Assembly (NCBI RefSeq): GCF_900102035.1
Contig: NZ_LT629689.1
Coordinates: 2,356,001-2,420,000 of the forward strand
DNA from: Pseudomonas extremaustralis
Lineage (GTDB): Bacteria > Pseudomonadota > Gammaproteobacteria > Pseudomonadales > Pseudomonadaceae
Reading direction: 5' to 3'
DNA: 64,000 nucleotides
The notes below the pieces were generated by a model. That model had not been told where the DNA came from, made no database searches, and saw nothing but the letters and a program-made list of their open reading frames with translations. Positions 9,025 to 18,473 of this stretch are shown here, piece after piece. Made by a program: the position numbers and the translations under genes. The number at the start of each line of letters is the position of its first letter. Within the stretch, counting starts at the first letter, position 1.

Positions 9025-10704
9025 ATGGAAGCGACGACGTTCGAGGCTGTACCGCAGGCTGCCAGCTCAGTGGGCAGCCTGCACCGCAAGATCGATTGGC
9101 GCGGTGCATTCTGGGTCGCCAGTGGCGTGCCCGCGCTGGTGCTGTTCTCCATCGGCGCGATTGCCGCCACGGTGGGCAAACCGGCCTGGATCGTATGGAT
9201 CGTGTCGATCCTGTTCGGGTTTATCCAGGCCTTCACCTACGCCGAGATCGCCGGGCTGTTCCCGCACAAGTCCGGCGGCGCCTCGGTGTACGGTGCGGTG
9301 GCCTGGGTGCGCTACAGCAAGTTGATCGCGCCGGTGTCGGTGTGGTGCAACTGGCTGGCCTGGTCGCCGGTGCTGTCCATCGGTTCGGGGCTGGCGGCGG
9401 GGTATATCCTCACCGCGCTGTTTCCCGCCGATGCGTTGATCAACACCTGGCAACTGACCCTGCTCGACCTGGGTTGGGTCAAGACCGGCCTGTCGTTGCG
9501 CATCAACGCCACCTTCGCCATCGGCATGTTGATCCTGCTCACGGTGTTTGCCGTGCAGCATGGCGGCATCCTGCGTTCGGCGCGGCTGACCCTGGTGCTG
9601 GGCGTCACCTCGCTGATTCCGCTGTTGCTGGTGGGCGTGGTGCCGCTGTTCACCGGGGACGCGGCCCAGGCCAACTTCCTGCCGCTGTACCCCCTGGCCC
9701 ATGACGCGGCCGGGCAAGTCATCGACGGCCCGTGGAATATTTCCGGCTGGTCGTTGATGGCCGGCGGGCTGTTCATGGCCGCGTGGTCCACCTACGGCTT
9801 CGAAACGGCGGTGTGCTACACCCGTGAGTTCAAGGACCCCAAGCGTGACACCTTCAAGGCGATCTTCTACGCAGGCCTGCTGTGCATCCTGGTGTTCACC
9901 CTGGTGCCCCTGGCGTTTCAAGGCAGCCTCGGACTCGGCCAACTGGTGACCCCGGCGGTGCTCGACGCCAGCGGCGCGGTGGTGACACCGGCGGTGTACA
10001 GCGGCCTGCTGTCGCCGGCGATCTACAGCGGCATGGGCGTTGGCCAGGCGATGGCCGACAGCATCGGCGGCGGCAAGGTGGTGGCCAATATCGTGCTGAT
10101 CATGCTGGTGCTCGCCACATTGCTGGCGATCATGACCTCAATGTCCGGCTCGTCGCGCACCTTGTATCAGGCCTCGGTGGACGGCTGGCTGCCCAAATAC
10201 CTGGGGCGCACCAACGAACACGGCGCACCCACGGCGGCGATGTGGACCGACCTGTCGTTCAACCTGCTGCTGTTGCTGATGTCGGACTATGTGTTCGTGC
10301 TGGCGGCCTCCAACGTCAGCTACATCATCTTCAACTTCCTCAACCTCAACGCCGGCTGGATCCATCGCCTCGACCGCCCCGACTGGGTACGCCCGTACAA
10401 AGCCCCCACCGTGCTGCTCGCGGCCGGCGGCGTGCTGAGCTTCGTCAACCTGGCCTGCATGGGCCTGGGTGCGGATATCTGGGGCGCGGGCACGCTGGTC
10501 ACCGGCTTGCTCCTGGCGCTGCTGATCCTGCCGGTGTTCTGTTACCGCCATTACGTGCAGGACAAAGGCCGCTTCCCCGCCGCCATGCTCAGCGACCTGC
10601 ATATCCAGGACGATGACGGCCAACGCCGCGCCGGCTGGCTGCCCTACGCCACGCTGATCGCCGGCGTGCTGGTGGTGTATGCCTGCCATCAACTGGTAGC
10701 CTGA
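9025..10704 (+). CDS. APC-superfamily permease, candidate TMAO/methylamine transporter
   Basis: This 559-residue integral membrane protein has about twelve to fourteen hydrophobic helices. The first includes VPALVLFSIGAIAATVG, and a glycine-rich FPHKSGGASVYGAVAW segment follows, as in amino acid-polyamine-organocation permeases. It has no signal peptide. APC-type carriers sit beside tdm in other methylated-amine loci, where they are proposed to import trimethylamine N-oxide. Its position between tdm and folD supports that role, but the substrate cannot be read from the sequence. A GAAG motif overlaps the start region and no strong operator was seen in the 92-bp gap upstream. Confidence 0.7.
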   Translation: MEATTFEAVPQAASSVGSLHRKIDWRGAFWVASGVPALVLFSIGAIAATVGKPAWIVWIVSILFGFIQAFTYAEIAGLFPHKSGGASVYGAVAWVRYSKLIAPVSVWCNWLAWSPVLSIGSGLAAGYILTALFPADALINTWQLTLLDLGWVKTGLSLRINATFAIGMLILLTVFAVQHGGILRSARLTLVLGVTSLIPLLLVGVVPLFTGDAAQANFLPLYPLAHDAAGQVIDGPWNISGWSLMAGGLFMAAWSTYGFETAVCYTREFKDPKRDTFKAIFYAGLLCILVFTLVPLAFQGSLGLGQLVTPAVLDASGAVVTPAVYSGLLSPAIYSGMGVGQAMADSIGGGKVVANIVLIMLVLATLLAIMTSMSGSSRTLYQASVDGWLPKYLGRTNEHGAPTAAMWTDLSFNLLLLLMSDYVFVLAASNVSYIIFNFLNLNAGWIHRLDRPDWVRPYKAPTVLLAAGGVLSFVNLACMGLGADIWGAGTLVTGLLLALLILPVFCYRHYVQDKGRFPAAMLSDLHIQDDDGQRRAGWLPYATLIAGVLVVYACHQLVA

Positions 10705-10724
10705 TTGCCCTGGGCTGCCTACCG

Positions 10725-10744
10725 CTGAGGGATTTATCCCTCAG
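10725..10744 (+). terminator. Perfect 8-bp hairpin between permease and folD
   Basis: CTGAGGGATTTATCCCTCAG forms a perfect stem with a four-base loop 20 bp after the permease stop. No long T-tract follows, so it may be a weak terminator or an mRNA-stabilising hairpin that lowers folD expression. Confidence 0.4.
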
Positions 10745-10767
10745 CTCCCCTATTTCTCCAGACAACG

Positions 10768-11712
10768 GTGACGCTTTTGACCAGCACACGCCCCACCCTT
10801 GCCCGCGATATCGACGGCAAGGCCATCTCCGCCCAGGTTCTCGACGAGGTTCGCGAAGAAGTCCTGCAGCTTGCCACCCAACACATTTATCCGGCCCTGG
10901 CCGTGGTGCTGGTGGGCGACGACCCGGCCAGCGAAGTGTATGTACGCAACAAACTGCTGCGGGCCAAGGAAGTCGGGATCCGCTCCCTTGAATATCGGCT
11001 GCCGGCGGACACCAGCCAGGCGCAAGTGCTCGACCTGCTGGCCGAGTTGAACGCCGACGCGTCGGTCAACGGCGTGCTGGTGCAGTTGCCGCTGCCGGCG
11101 CACATCGACGAGGCGGCGGTGATCCATGGGATTGACCCGATCAAGGACGTGGACGGTTTCCACCGCGAGAACGTCGGCGGCCTGGTGCAAGGCCTCGAGG
11201 TCCTCACGCCGTGCACGCCGAGCGGCTGCATGCGCCTGCTGCATGAAACCTGCGGCGACTTGAGTGGCTTGCACGCGGTGGTGATCGGTCGCTCGAACAT
11301 CGTCGGCAAACCGATGGCGACCCTGCTGTTGCAGGCCAACTGCTCGGTCAGCGTGGTGCACTCGCGCAGTGTCGATGCACCGGCGTTGTGCCGTTTGGCC
11401 GACATCGTCGTCGCCGCCGTGGGCCGCCCGCAGTTGATCGATGCCAGCTGGCTCAAACCTGGCGCGGTGGTGATCGACGTGGGGATCAACCGCATCAATA
11501 CCGAGACCGGTACGCGGTTGGTGGGCGACGTGGACTACGCCAGCGCCCGCACCGTGGCCAGCGCGATTACGCCGGTGCCAGGGGGGGTGGGACCGATGAC
11601 CATTGCCTACCTGCTGAAAAACACCCTGGTGGCCAGCCAGTTGCAACGCAGCAAGGCAAATGTGGGAGGGGGCTTGCTCCCGATGGCGGATGAACAGCCA
11701 GCTTATCTGTAG
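10768..11712 (+). CDS. folD: Bifunctional methylene-THF dehydrogenase/methenyl-THF cyclohydrolase, copy 1
   Basis: FolD converts 5,10-methylene-THF to 10-formyl-THF. The 314-residue product shows the substrate-site [14 protein letters not shown] segment, the NADP-binding [11 protein letters not shown] motif and [10 protein letters not shown] near the C-terminus. The start is GTG at 10768, or TTG at 10777. The last ~20 residues ([17 protein letters not shown]) are encoded by one arm of an intergenic repeat that begins at 11661, so the native end has been replaced or extended. A paralogue with a normal end lies at 19633. It probably links formaldehyde captured by Tdm and the HODM delta subunit to PurU. 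Confidence 0.93.
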   Translation: MTLLTSTRPTLARDIDGKAISAQVLDEVREEVLQLATQHIYPALAVVLVGDDPASEVYVRNKLLRAKEVGIRSLEYRLPADTSQAQVLDLLAELNADASVNGVLVQLPLPAHIDEAAVIHGIDPIKDVDGFHRENVGGLVQGLEVLTPCTPSGCMRLLHETCGDLSGLHAVVIGRSNIVGKPMATLLLQANCSVSVVHSRSVDAPALCRLADIVVAAVGRPQLIDASWLKPGAVVIDVGINRINTETGTRLVGDVDYASARTVASAITPVPGGVGPMTIAYLLKNTLVASQLQRSKANVGGGLLPMADEQPAYL

Positions 11713-11750
11713 CTGACCCACCGCTATCGGGAGCAAGCCCCCTCCCACAT
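11661..11750. repeat. REP-type inverted repeat pair (GTGGGAGGGGGCTTGCTCCCGA family)
   Basis: Two ~24-bp arms in inverted orientation bracket ~40 bp. The same arms occur at 18474-18563 and 43701-43790. Here the left arm lies inside the folD reading frame, and the pair separates convergent folD and amtB, where it may act as a bidirectional transcription stop. Confidence 0.8.
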
Positions 11751-11778
11751 TTTGAGCTGCGTTTACTCAGGGGGAAGA

Positions 11779-13104
11779 TCAGTGGTTGTAGGCGCGCTCG
11801 TTGTGCTCGGCCAAGTCCAGGCCCATCTCTTCCACGGACTCATGGGCACGCAGGCCGACCAGGGCGTTGACCACTTTGAGGATGATCCAGCTGACCACGA
11901 AGCAGTACACCGTGGTCAGCAACACCCCTTTGATCTGGGCGACGACTTGGCCACCCATGGTCACGCCTTCCACCAGGCCGCCCATGGACGGTACGCAGAA
12001 CACACCGGTGAGCACCGCGCCGATCATGCCGCCGATGCCGTGCAGGCCGAATACGTCGAGGCTGTCGTCGTAGCCGAAGCGACGCTTCAACACCGTTACG
12101 CTCAAGTAGCAGAACACCCCGCACAGCAGGCCGATGGCCAACGCGCCGCCGACGCCCACATAGGCGCACGCCGGGGTGATGCCCACCAGACCGGCCAACG
12201 CACCGCTGGCCAGGCCCAGGGCGCTGGGTTTGCCGACCTTGAACCACTCGGTGAACATCCAGCCGAGAATCCCCGCACAGGCGCCCAGTTGGGTGTTGAG
12301 CATGACAATCCCCGAGGTGCCGTTGAGGCCGCCGCCGGAGCCGATATTGAAGCCGAACCAGCCGACCCAGAGCATCGCCGCGCCGGCCATGGTCAGGCTC
12401 AGGTTATGGGCGGGCATCGGCGTGTTCTGGTAGCCCTTGCGCTTGCCGAGGATCAGGCACGCGGCGAGTGCGGCCACACCCGCGTTGATGTGCACGGCGG
12501 TGCCGCCGGCAAAATCGAGCACGCCCCAGTTATGCATCAAGGCCCCCGAACCGCCCCAGACCATATGCGCCACCGGGGCGTACACCAGGGTGAACCAGAC
12601 GGCCATGAACAACAGCGCCGCCGAGAACTTCATGCGCTCGGCAAAGGCGCCGGCGATCAGCGCCGGGGTGATGATCGCGAAGGTCATCTGGAAGGTCACG
12701 AACACGCCTTCAGGAATATCCCCCACCAGGCTCGCGGGGGTCATGCCCGCCAGGAACGCGCGGCTCAAGCCACCGACAAAACTGTTGAAAGTCACCTGCC
12801 CTTCGACCATGCCCGTGGTGTCCACCACCATGCTGTAGCCGTAGATCACCCACAGCACGCCTACCAGACCGGCGACGCCAAAACACTGGGTGAACAGCGA
12901 GAGCATGTTTTTCGCCCGGACCAGCCCGCCGTAGAACAGCGCGAGCCCCGGCAGGCACATGAACAGCACCAGCACGGCGGCGGTGACCATCCAGGCGGTG
13001 CTGCCGGTGTTCAACGTGGGTGCATCGGCGGCCTGGGCCAAGGGTGCGAAGGCACTGGCGGCCAATAAGCCGAAGAGGGATTTGCCGAGAAGACGATTGA
13101 TCAT
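11779..13104 (-). CDS. amtB: Ammonium/methylammonium transporter
   Basis: This 441-residue protein has an N-terminal signal peptide (ending near AQAADAP) and eleven membrane helices typical of Amt. The twin pore histidines lie in GTAVHINAG and FGLHGIGG. An AGGAG eight bases before the ATG at 13104 favours that start over an in-frame TTG at 13110. It is the last gene of the gmaS-mgsABC-amtB direction, separated from mgsC by a repeat-bearing 188-bp gap. Amt proteins conduct ammonium and methylammonium, and linkage to gmaS suggests methylamine uptake or recapture of released ammonium. No glnK accompanies it. Confidence 0.93.
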   Translation of the reverse strand: MINRLLGKSLFGLLAASAFAPLAQAADAPTLNTGSTAWMVTAAVLVLFMCLPGLALFYGGLVRAKNMLSLFTQCFGVAGLVGVLWVIYGYSMVVDTTGMVEGQVTFNSFVGGLSRAFLAGMTPASLVGDIPEGVFVTFQMTFAIITPALIAGAFAERMKFSAALLFMAVWFTLVYAPVAHMVWGGSGALMHNWGVLDFAGGTAVHINAGVAALAACLILGKRKGYQNTPMPAHNLSLTMAGAAMLWVGWFGFNIGSGGGLNGTSGIVMLNTQLGACAGILGWMFTEWFKVGKPSALGLASGALAGLVGITPACAYVGVGGALAIGLLCGVFCYLSVTVLKRRFGYDDSLDVFGLHGIGGMIGAVLTGVFCVPSMGGLVEGVTMGGQVVAQIKGVLLTTVYCFVVSWIILKVVNALVGLRAHESVEEMGLDLAEHNERAYNH

Positions 13105-13138
13105 GTTCAAAGCTCCTGCAAAAGATAGGGGAGATGCT

Positions 13139-13252
13139 TGTAGGAGCGAGGGGGACGCCTAGTTCTTGCTCGCGAAAAACGTCCAGGCAACGCGGACATC
13201 CAGGATGACCGCGTTATCGTTAACGACCTTCGCGAGCAAGCTCGCTCCTACA
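13139..13252. repeat. REP-type inverted repeat pair (GTAGGAGCGAGCTTGCTCGCGAA family)
   Basis: Inverted arms bracket the gap between mgsC and amtB. Sister copies occur at 25570-25630, 39659-39757, 40871-40965 and 54292-54395. This one lies between genes that are probably co-transcribed and may reduce amtB expression. Confidence 0.75.
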
Positions 13253-13292
13253 GGGGTGGAACGTCGTAGCAGCCGGTAAGCCGGCTCGTAAC

Positions 13293-14615
13293 TCAGTAAC
13301 CCGAACCCGGTATCCAACTGGTCCCCGCCAACGGCACCCGGGCCATGGCGGCCGACTCCACCGTCAGCGCCACCAGGTCCTCGGGATCGAGGTTGTGCAG
13401 GTGCGACTTGCCGCACGCACGGGCCATGGTCTGGGCCTCCAGTACCATCACCCGCAGGTAGTTGGCCAAGCGCCGTCCGCCTTCCACCGGGTCCAGACGT
13501 TTCGACAGTTCCGGGTCCTGGGTGGTGATCCCGGCCGGGTCGCGGCCGTTCTGCCAGTCGTCGTAGAAACCGGCGGCCGAGCCGATCTTTTTCAGTTCCG
13601 CGTCCAGCCGTGGGTGGTTATCGCCCAGGGCAATCAGCGCCGCCGTGCCGATGGCCACCGCATCCGCACCCATCGCCATGGCCTTGGCCACATCGGCGCC
13701 GTTGCGAATCCCGCCCGACACAATCAACTGGACCTTGCGGTGCATGCCCATCTCTTGCAAAGCCTGTACCGCTTGGGGGATGGCCGACAAAATCGGGATG
13801 CCCACGTGTTCGATGAACACTTCCTGGGTCGCTGCGGTACCGCCTTGCATGCCGTCGAGCACGATCACATCGGCGCCGGCCTTGACCGCCAGCTTCACGT
13901 CGTAATACGGGCGGCTGGCGCCGATTTTCACGTAGATCGGTTTTTCCCAATCGGTGATTTCGCGCAGCTCGGCAATCTTGATCGCCAGGTCGTCCGGGCC
14001 GGTCCAGTCCGGGTGGCGGCAGGCGCTGCGCTGATCCACGCCGATCGGCAAGGTGCGCATGCCGGCCACGCGTTCGGTGACCTTCATGCCCAGCAACATG
14101 CCGCCACCGCCGGGCTTGGCGCCCTGGCCGAGGACGATCTCGATGGCGTCGGCCTTGCGCAGATCATCGGGGTTCATGCCGTAGCGCGACGGCAGGTACT
14201 GATACACCAAGTGTTGGGACTGGCCGCGCTCTTCCGGGGTCATGCCTCCGTCACCGGTGGTGGTGCTGGTGCCGGCGATGGTCGCGCCACGGCCCAGGGC
14301 TTCCTTGGCGTTGGCCGATAACGCACCGAAACTCATGCCGGCGATGGTCACCGGGATCTTCAAGTGGATCGGCTTCTTGGCGAAGCGGTTGCCGAGGATT
14401 ACGTCGGTGCCGCACTTCTCCCGATAGCCTTCCAACGGGTAACGCGACACGCTGGCGCCGAGCAGCAGTAAGTCATCGAAGTGCGGCAGCTTGCGCTTGG
14501 TGCCGCCGCCGCGAATGTCGTAGATGCCGGTTTCGGCGGCACGCTGGATTTCCTGGATGGTCAGGCGGTCGAAGGTGGCGGACTCGCGCAACACTGGAGG
14601 GGTTTTTTCACTCAT
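13293..14615 (-). CDS. mgsC: N-methylglutamate synthase subunit C (FMN glutamate-synthase domain)
   Basis: This 440-residue protein corresponds to the FMN-binding central domain of glutamate synthase, with the flavin-site segments GMSFGALSANAKEALGRGA, GQGAKPGGGGMLLG and SGGIRNGADVAKAMAMGADAV. In the N-methylglutamate pathway it works with the amidotransferase MgsA and the GXGXG subunit MgsB to make N-methylglutamate from gamma-glutamylmethylamide or methylamine and glutamate. The ATG at 14615 follows an AGGAG sequence. It sits 15 bp after mgsB. A plain glutamate synthase is less likely because the three parts are split and follow gmaS. Confidence 0.9.
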   Translation of the reverse strand: MSEKTPPVLRESATFDRLTIQEIQRAAETGIYDIRGGGTKRKLPHFDDLLLLGASVSRYPLEGYREKCGTDVILGNRFAKKPIHLKIPVTIAGMSFGALSANAKEALGRGATIAGTSTTTGDGGMTPEERGQSQHLVYQYLPSRYGMNPDDLRKADAIEIVLGQGAKPGGGGMLLGMKVTERVAGMRTLPIGVDQRSACRHPDWTGPDDLAIKIAELREITDWEKPIYVKIGASRPYYDVKLAVKAGADVIVLDGMQGGTAATQEVFIEHVGIPILSAIPQAVQALQEMGMHRKVQLIVSGGIRNGADVAKAMAMGADAVAIGTAALIALGDNHPRLDAELKKIGSAAGFYDDWQNGRDPAGITTQDPELSKRLDPVEGGRRLANYLRVMVLEAQTMARACGKSHLHNLDPEDLVALTVESAAMARVPLAGTSWIPGSGY

Positions 14616-14630
14616 GTTGTAGCTCCTGGT

Positions 14631-15305
14631 TCAGTACGCGGACGCGTTATCGACTTTGAAGTTGTACAGCTGGCGGGCCGAGCCGTAGCGTTTGAAATCC
14701 GCCGCCTGGTGAGCGAAACCGGCGCGATCGAGCAGCTCTTGCAGCTCTTGCAGGTGTTCGCTGCGCATCTCTTTTTCGATGCAATCGGAGCCCAGGGACT
14801 CCACCTTGCCCTTCACGTAGATGTGGGTTTCGTACAGCGAATCCCCCAGCGCATCGCCGGCATCGCCGCAGACGACCAAACGCCCGGCCTGGCCCATGAA
14901 GCAGCTCATGTGGCCGATGCTGCCGCCGACCACGATGTCGATGCCTTTCATGGAAATCCCGCAACGCGCACCGGCGTCGCCTTCGATCACCAGCAGACCG
15001 CCATGGGCCGTGGCCCCCGCCGCCTGGGATGCGCTGCCTTTGACGCGCACCGAACCGGACATCATGTTCTCGGCGCAGCCCACGCCGACGTTGCCGTGCA
15101 CGGTGATCGACGCCTGTTGGTTCATGCCCGCGCAGTAGTAGCCGGCGTGGCCCTCGATATCGATGGACACCGCCTGATTCACCCCCACCGCAAGGTTGTG
15201 CTTGCCGTTGGAGTGGGTGACGCGCCACTCGTCGTCGATGGCCTGGGCGTGCAGCGCCTGGTTAAGGTCACGCACGGTGGCGGTGGAAAGGTCGATGGTT
15301 TTCAT
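14631..15305 (-). CDS. mgsB: N-methylglutamate synthase subunit B (GXGXG domain)
   Basis: This 224-residue protein matches the beta-helical GXGXG domain from the C-terminus of glutamate synthase. Regular glycine-rich repeats such as SIDIEGHAGYYCAGM, ITVHGNVGVGCAENM, LVIEGDAGARCGISM and IVVGGSIGHMSCFMG can be seen. A longer frame extends upstream to 15710 but overlaps mgsA out of frame; the ATG at 15305, preceded by AAGGAG, is the proper start. The domain has a structural role in organising the amidotransferase and FMN subunits. Confidence 0.9.
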   Translation of the reverse strand: MKTIDLSTATVRDLNQALHAQAIDDEWRVTHSNGKHNLAVGVNQAVSIDIEGHAGYYCAGMNQQASITVHGNVGVGCAENMMSGSVRVKGSASQAAGATAHGGLLVIEGDAGARCGISMKGIDIVVGGSIGHMSCFMGQAGRLVVCGDAGDALGDSLYETHIYVKGKVESLGSDCIEKEMRSEHLQELQELLDRAGFAHQAADFKRYGSARQLYNFKVDNASAY

Positions 15306-15316
15306 GTGTGCGCTCC

Positions 15317-16222
15317 TTAAGCTGACTGGCGTTCCCAGATGTACAAAGTGGCCGGTGCCGGCTCCCAGATCCGTGCGTTCTCGATGCCCGGCAGGCTCGA
15401 CAGCGCCTGATACTCGGAGGCCATGGCGACGTAGTCGTCGGTCTCGGCGAGGATCGCCGGCTTGCACGCGATCGGGTCGCGGATCACCGCAAAACCGTTG
15501 CGCGTGCCGATGGCGAAGGTGAAGAAGCCGTCGAGGTCTTCCAGGGCGTGGTCCAGGGCGTCCTTGAGCGAATCGCCCTGTTGCAGGCGCCAGGTCAGGT
15601 AGCCGGCGGCGACTTCGGTGTCGTTGTCGGTTTCGAAATGGATGCCTTCGCGCTTGAGTTCCTGGCGCAGGCGGAAGTGGTTCGACAGCGAACCGTTGTG
15701 CACCAGGCACAGGTCGGCGCCGGTAGAAAACGGGTGACTGCCTTCCATGGTCACTGCGCTTTCGGTGGCCATGCGGGTGTGGCCGATGATGTGGCTGCCC
15801 TGCATGCCCGCCAGGCCGAAGCGCTGGGAAATTTCCTGGGGCAAGCCCATGCCCTTGAGGATCTCGATGCTCTGCCCGGCGCTCATGATGCGCACGCTTG
15901 GCGCCAGTTCAGCCAGGGCGGCACGCACCGTGGCTTCGTCGGCGTGGATCTTCAGCACTGCGGCGCTGGCGTTCTGGAACCAGTCCAGCGAACAGCCCAG
16001 GCGCCCTTCCAGTTCGCCCATCAGGGCTTTCCAATCGAAGGCCTCGGTGGTGGCTTGCAGGGTCAGCTTGACCCAGCCGTCGGCGACTTCGTCACCGTAG
16101 ATGGCAAAACCGGCACTGTCGGGGCCACGGTCGGTCATGGCCTGCAACATCGGCTCGAACAATTGGCCGAGCTGGGGTTCCAGTCGCGGGTTTTTCAGGT
16201 ACAGACCTACGATTCCACACAT
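15317..16222 (-). CDS. mgsA: N-methylglutamate synthase subunit A (class II glutamine amidotransferase)
   Basis: This 301-residue protein starts MCGIVGLYL, placing the catalytic N-terminal cysteine at position 2 after methionine removal, as in class II amidotransferases. GHTRMATES and VHNGSLSNHFRLR are the substrate-loop motifs. It matches the N-terminal amidotransferase domain of glutamate synthase and should act on gamma-glutamylmethylamide. Only 11 bp separate it from mgsB, and gmaS is 22 bp upstream, so all are one operon. Confidence 0.9.
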   Translation of the reverse strand: MCGIVGLYLKNPRLEPQLGQLFEPMLQAMTDRGPDSAGFAIYGDEVADGWVKLTLQATTEAFDWKALMGELEGRLGCSLDWFQNASAAVLKIHADEATVRAALAELAPSVRIMSAGQSIEILKGMGLPQEISQRFGLAGMQGSHIIGHTRMATESAVTMEGSHPFSTGADLCLVHNGSLSNHFRLRQELKREGIHFETDNDTEVAAGYLTWRLQQGDSLKDALDHALEDLDGFFTFAIGTRNGFAVIRDPIACKPAILAETDDYVAMASEYQALSSLPGIENARIWEPAPATLYIWERQSA

Positions 16223-16244
16223 ATCAAGTCTCCGTCACACGGTG

Positions 16245-17579
16245 TCAGAAAAATTCGGTATAGCGCTGGATTTCCCAGTCGCTCACATGGCGGCTGTATT
16301 CCACCCATTCCATGCGTTTGAGCTTGATGAACTCGCCCACGATCTGCGGGCCCAGCACCTCGGCGAACAGCGGGTCGGCTTCCAGCGCGTCGCAGGCTTC
16401 CTTGAGGGATTGGGGCAAGGTCTTGATGCCGCGCTCGGCGATCTGCTCCAGGCTCAGGCTGTAGAGGTTTTCGTTGCAGACGTGGTCGATTTCCAGCTGG
16501 CGATCGATGCCGTCCAGGCCGGCGGCGATGATCGCGGCACTGACCAGATAGGGGTTGCAGCCGGCGTCCGGCAGGCGGAATTCCAGGCGACCGTAAGGCA
16601 CGCGCACCATGGCCGAACGGTTGTTGGCGCCAAACGCAATAAAAGCCGGGGCCCAGGTAGCGCCGGACAGCGAGTTGCCGACTACCAGACGCTTGTAGGA
16701 GTTGACCGTGGGCGCGGCGAACGCACACAACGCCGGGCCATGGGCGAGCAGGCCGGCGGCGAAGTGATAGGCCATTTTCGACAGGCCCATGCCGCTCGGG
16801 TCGCTGGCGTCGTGGAACAGGTTCTTGTTCTCGGCGCTGCTGATCGACAGGTGAAAGTGCATGCCATTGCCGGCGCGTTTCGGGTCGGGCTTGGGCATGA
16901 AGGAACAGATCATTCCCAGGTCGTTGGCGATCTCGCCGGCGGCCATGCGGAAGAAGGTGAAACGGTCGGCCGAGGTCAGGGCGTCGCTGTAGGTGTAGTT
17001 GATCTCGAACTGGCCGTTGGCGTCTTCGTGGTCGATTTGATAGACCTCGAAATCCACCGCCTGCAGGGCTTCGGTCAGGTGCTCCAGGAACACCCGCGAG
17101 CGCGACAGGCCCTTGTAGTCGTAGCAAGGCTTGTCGAGGTTGTCGCTGGGATCGACCAGTTGCAGCTTGCCCTGCTCGTCGCGACGCATCAGGTTGAATT
17201 CGGGTTCCAGGCCGGTGTTCAGCGTCCAGCCCTTGTCTTGCAGGCGCTGCACTTGCTGCTGCAAGACGTAGCGGCTGTCATAGGGATGGGGCTTGCCATC
17301 GACATGGCCCACGCACACCACCCGCCCGTAGCCTGGCTGCCAGGGCACCGGGGTCAGCGTGGACAGGTCGCCCCGCGCCATGAAGTCCGGGCCGTGGGGT
17401 TCCATGCCCATGCCGCTGATGGCAAAGCCGGCGAACCCGGCGCCCTCTTCGGCCACCGTCTTGAGCCCGCAAATCGGCACCGACTTGGTCTTGGCCGCAC
17501 CGTGTATATCCACAAACTGCGCAAGCACGTACTTGATGCCGTACTTGTCGATGATGCGCTGGGTTTCTGCTGGCAACAT
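16245..17579 (-). CDS. gmaS: Gamma-glutamylmethylamide synthetase (glutamine synthetase-like)
   Basis: GmaS ligates methylamine to glutamate using ATP. The 444-residue product has the glutamine synthetase fold, with an N-terminal [14 protein letters not shown] segment, metal-ligand [10 protein letters not shown] and [14 protein letters not shown] motifs, [10 protein letters not shown], and a C-terminal [20 protein letters not shown] segment. The length is slightly below that of a type I synthetase, as usual for GmaS. It is the first gene of the mgsABC operon, and a tandem operator pair lies 58-92 bp upstream. A standard GlnA is unlikely given this context. Confidence 0.92.
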   Translation of the reverse strand: MLPAETQRIIDKYGIKYVLAQFVDIHGAAKTKSVPICGLKTVAEEGAGFAGFAISGMGMEPHGPDFMARGDLSTLTPVPWQPGYGRVVCVGHVDGKPHPYDSRYVLQQQVQRLQDKGWTLNTGLEPEFNLMRRDEQGKLQLVDPSDNLDKPCYDYKGLSRSRVFLEHLTEALQAVDFEVYQIDHEDANGQFEINYTYSDALTSADRFTFFRMAAGEIANDLGMICSFMPKPDPKRAGNGMHFHLSISSAENKNLFHDASDPSGMGLSKMAYHFAAGLLAHGPALCAFAAPTVNSYKRLVVGNSLSGATWAPAFIAFGANNRSAMVRVPYGRLEFRLPDAGCNPYLVSAAIIAAGLDGIDRQLEIDHVCNENLYSLSLEQIAERGIKTLPQSLKEACDALEADPLFAEVLGPQIVGEFIKLKRMEWVEYSRHVSDWEIQRYTEFF

Positions 17580-17636
17580 TGGGTGTCACTCCTCGCGAAA
17601 GGCAAAACCGTGTGGGTGGGCCTGGACTGTCTTTTT

Positions 17637-17671
17637 ATTCCTAAAAAGAAAGTTAGTTTCCCTACAGGAAT
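17637..17671. promoter_or_regulatory. Tandem operator-like pair upstream of gmaS
   Basis: Inverted repeats at 17637-17651 (ATTCCTAAAAAGAAA) and 17657-17671 (TTTCCCTACAGGAAT) are spaced 20 bp centre to centre, matching the pair before the dimethylamine operon. They lie 58-92 bp upstream of gmaS. Confidence 0.6.
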
Positions 17672-17732
17672 GCAATACCCTTGCCAGATCTGCGAGCGAG
17701 TGATTGAAGTGCCGGTGAAAGCGCTTTTGTGC

Positions 17733-17767
17733 TGTATATATGGGAAAATTCTTTTCCCCGTGGGAAT
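17733..17767. promoter_or_regulatory. Operator-like pair in the gmaS/regulator intergenic region
   Basis: A good site at 17753-17767 (TTTCCCCGTGGGAAT) has a right half-site (GGAAA at 17743-17747) exactly 20 bp upstream. It lies midway in the 276-bp divergent region and could serve either direction. Confidence 0.5.
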
Positions 17768-17806
17768 ACGTACCAGGGCGCGGCCGCCAAGGGTCGCCGT
17801 TTGCAC

Positions 17807-17841
17807 TTTCCTAGTGCGAAACTAATATTACTGAACGGAAA
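17807..17841. promoter_or_regulatory. Operator-like pair just upstream of the XRE-cupin gene
   Basis: Sites at 17807-17821 (TTTCCTAGTGCGAAA) and 17827-17841 (ATTACTGAACGGAAA) are again 20 bp apart and end 14 bp before the regulator's ATG. That position is typical of autorepression. Confidence 0.55.
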
Positions 17842-17855
17842 GTGTGCAGGATCAG

Positions 17856-18464
17856 ATGACTATGTCCACCGAAACCGCCCCCCGCCTCAAACTCGAGCAA
17901 TACCTGGGTTTGCAGATCAAACGCCAGCGCCAGGCCCAGGACCTGAAGCTGTCCGACGTGGCGAAGATTGCCGATATCAGCCAGGGCATGTTGAGCAAGA
18001 TCGAAAACGCCCAGGTCTCCACCAGCCTCGATACCCTCAGCCGCCTGTGTGACGTGCTCGGGTTGCCGTTATCGAAATTGTTCGCCGAATACGATCAACA
18101 GGACGGCAGTGCCTTGCTGGTCAAGGCCGACCAAGGCATGGAAGTGGTGCGCCGAGGAACGGAAAAGGGGCACACCTACCATTTGCTCAACCATACGCGC
18201 GGGCCGAAGAAGAGCTTCGAGGCGTACATGGTCAGCATGGACGACGCCAGCGAAGAGTTCCCGACCTTCGCCCACCCTGGCACCGAGTTCCTGCACTTGC
18301 TGGAAGGAGAGCTGATTTATCGGCATGGGAACCAGCTGTATCGGATGGAAGCCGGCGACAGCCTGACGTTCGAGGGCGAGATTCCCCATGGTCCTGAGCA
18401 ACTGGTGCGGGTGCCGATTCGCCTGTTGTCGATCATGAACTACGGTAACGACAAGGAATCATGA
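17856..18464 (+). CDS. XRE-family transcriptional regulator with C-terminal cupin domain
   Basis: This 202-residue protein has an N-terminal helix-turn-helix (about residues 18-72, containing LKLSDVAKIADISQGMLSKIENAQVSTSLDTLSRL) and a C-terminal cupin barrel (FAHPGTEFLHLLEGELIYRHGNQLYRMEAGDSLTFEGEIPHGPE, about 140-190). Such proteins sense small metabolites through the cupin pocket. The frame opens with GTG at 17844; the ATG at 17856 is preferred. It is divergent from gmaS and upstream of purU2-folD2-mgdABCD, in the middle of the locus, which makes it the prime candidate regulator of methylated-amine use. The ligand is unknown. Confidence 0.88.
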   Translation: MTMSTETAPRLKLEQYLGLQIKRQRQAQDLKLSDVAKIADISQGMLSKIENAQVSTSLDTLSRLCDVLGLPLSKLFAEYDQQDGSALLVKADQGMEVVRRGTEKGHTYHLLNHTRGPKKSFEAYMVSMDDASEEFPTFAHPGTEFLHLLEGELIYRHGNQLYRMEAGDSLTFEGEIPHGPEQLVRVPIRLLSIMNYGNDKES

Positions 18465-18473
18465 AGATCGACC

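Noticed and set aside
11752..13068. 438-codon open frame on the plus strand opposite amtB
   Set aside because: The minus-strand AmtB is complete with both pore histidines; the plus-strand translation has no family features.
16245..17579. Ordinary glutamine synthetase (glnA)
   Set aside because: The gene heads an operon with mgsABC and lies beside mgdABCD, so gamma-glutamylmethylamide synthetase is far more likely.
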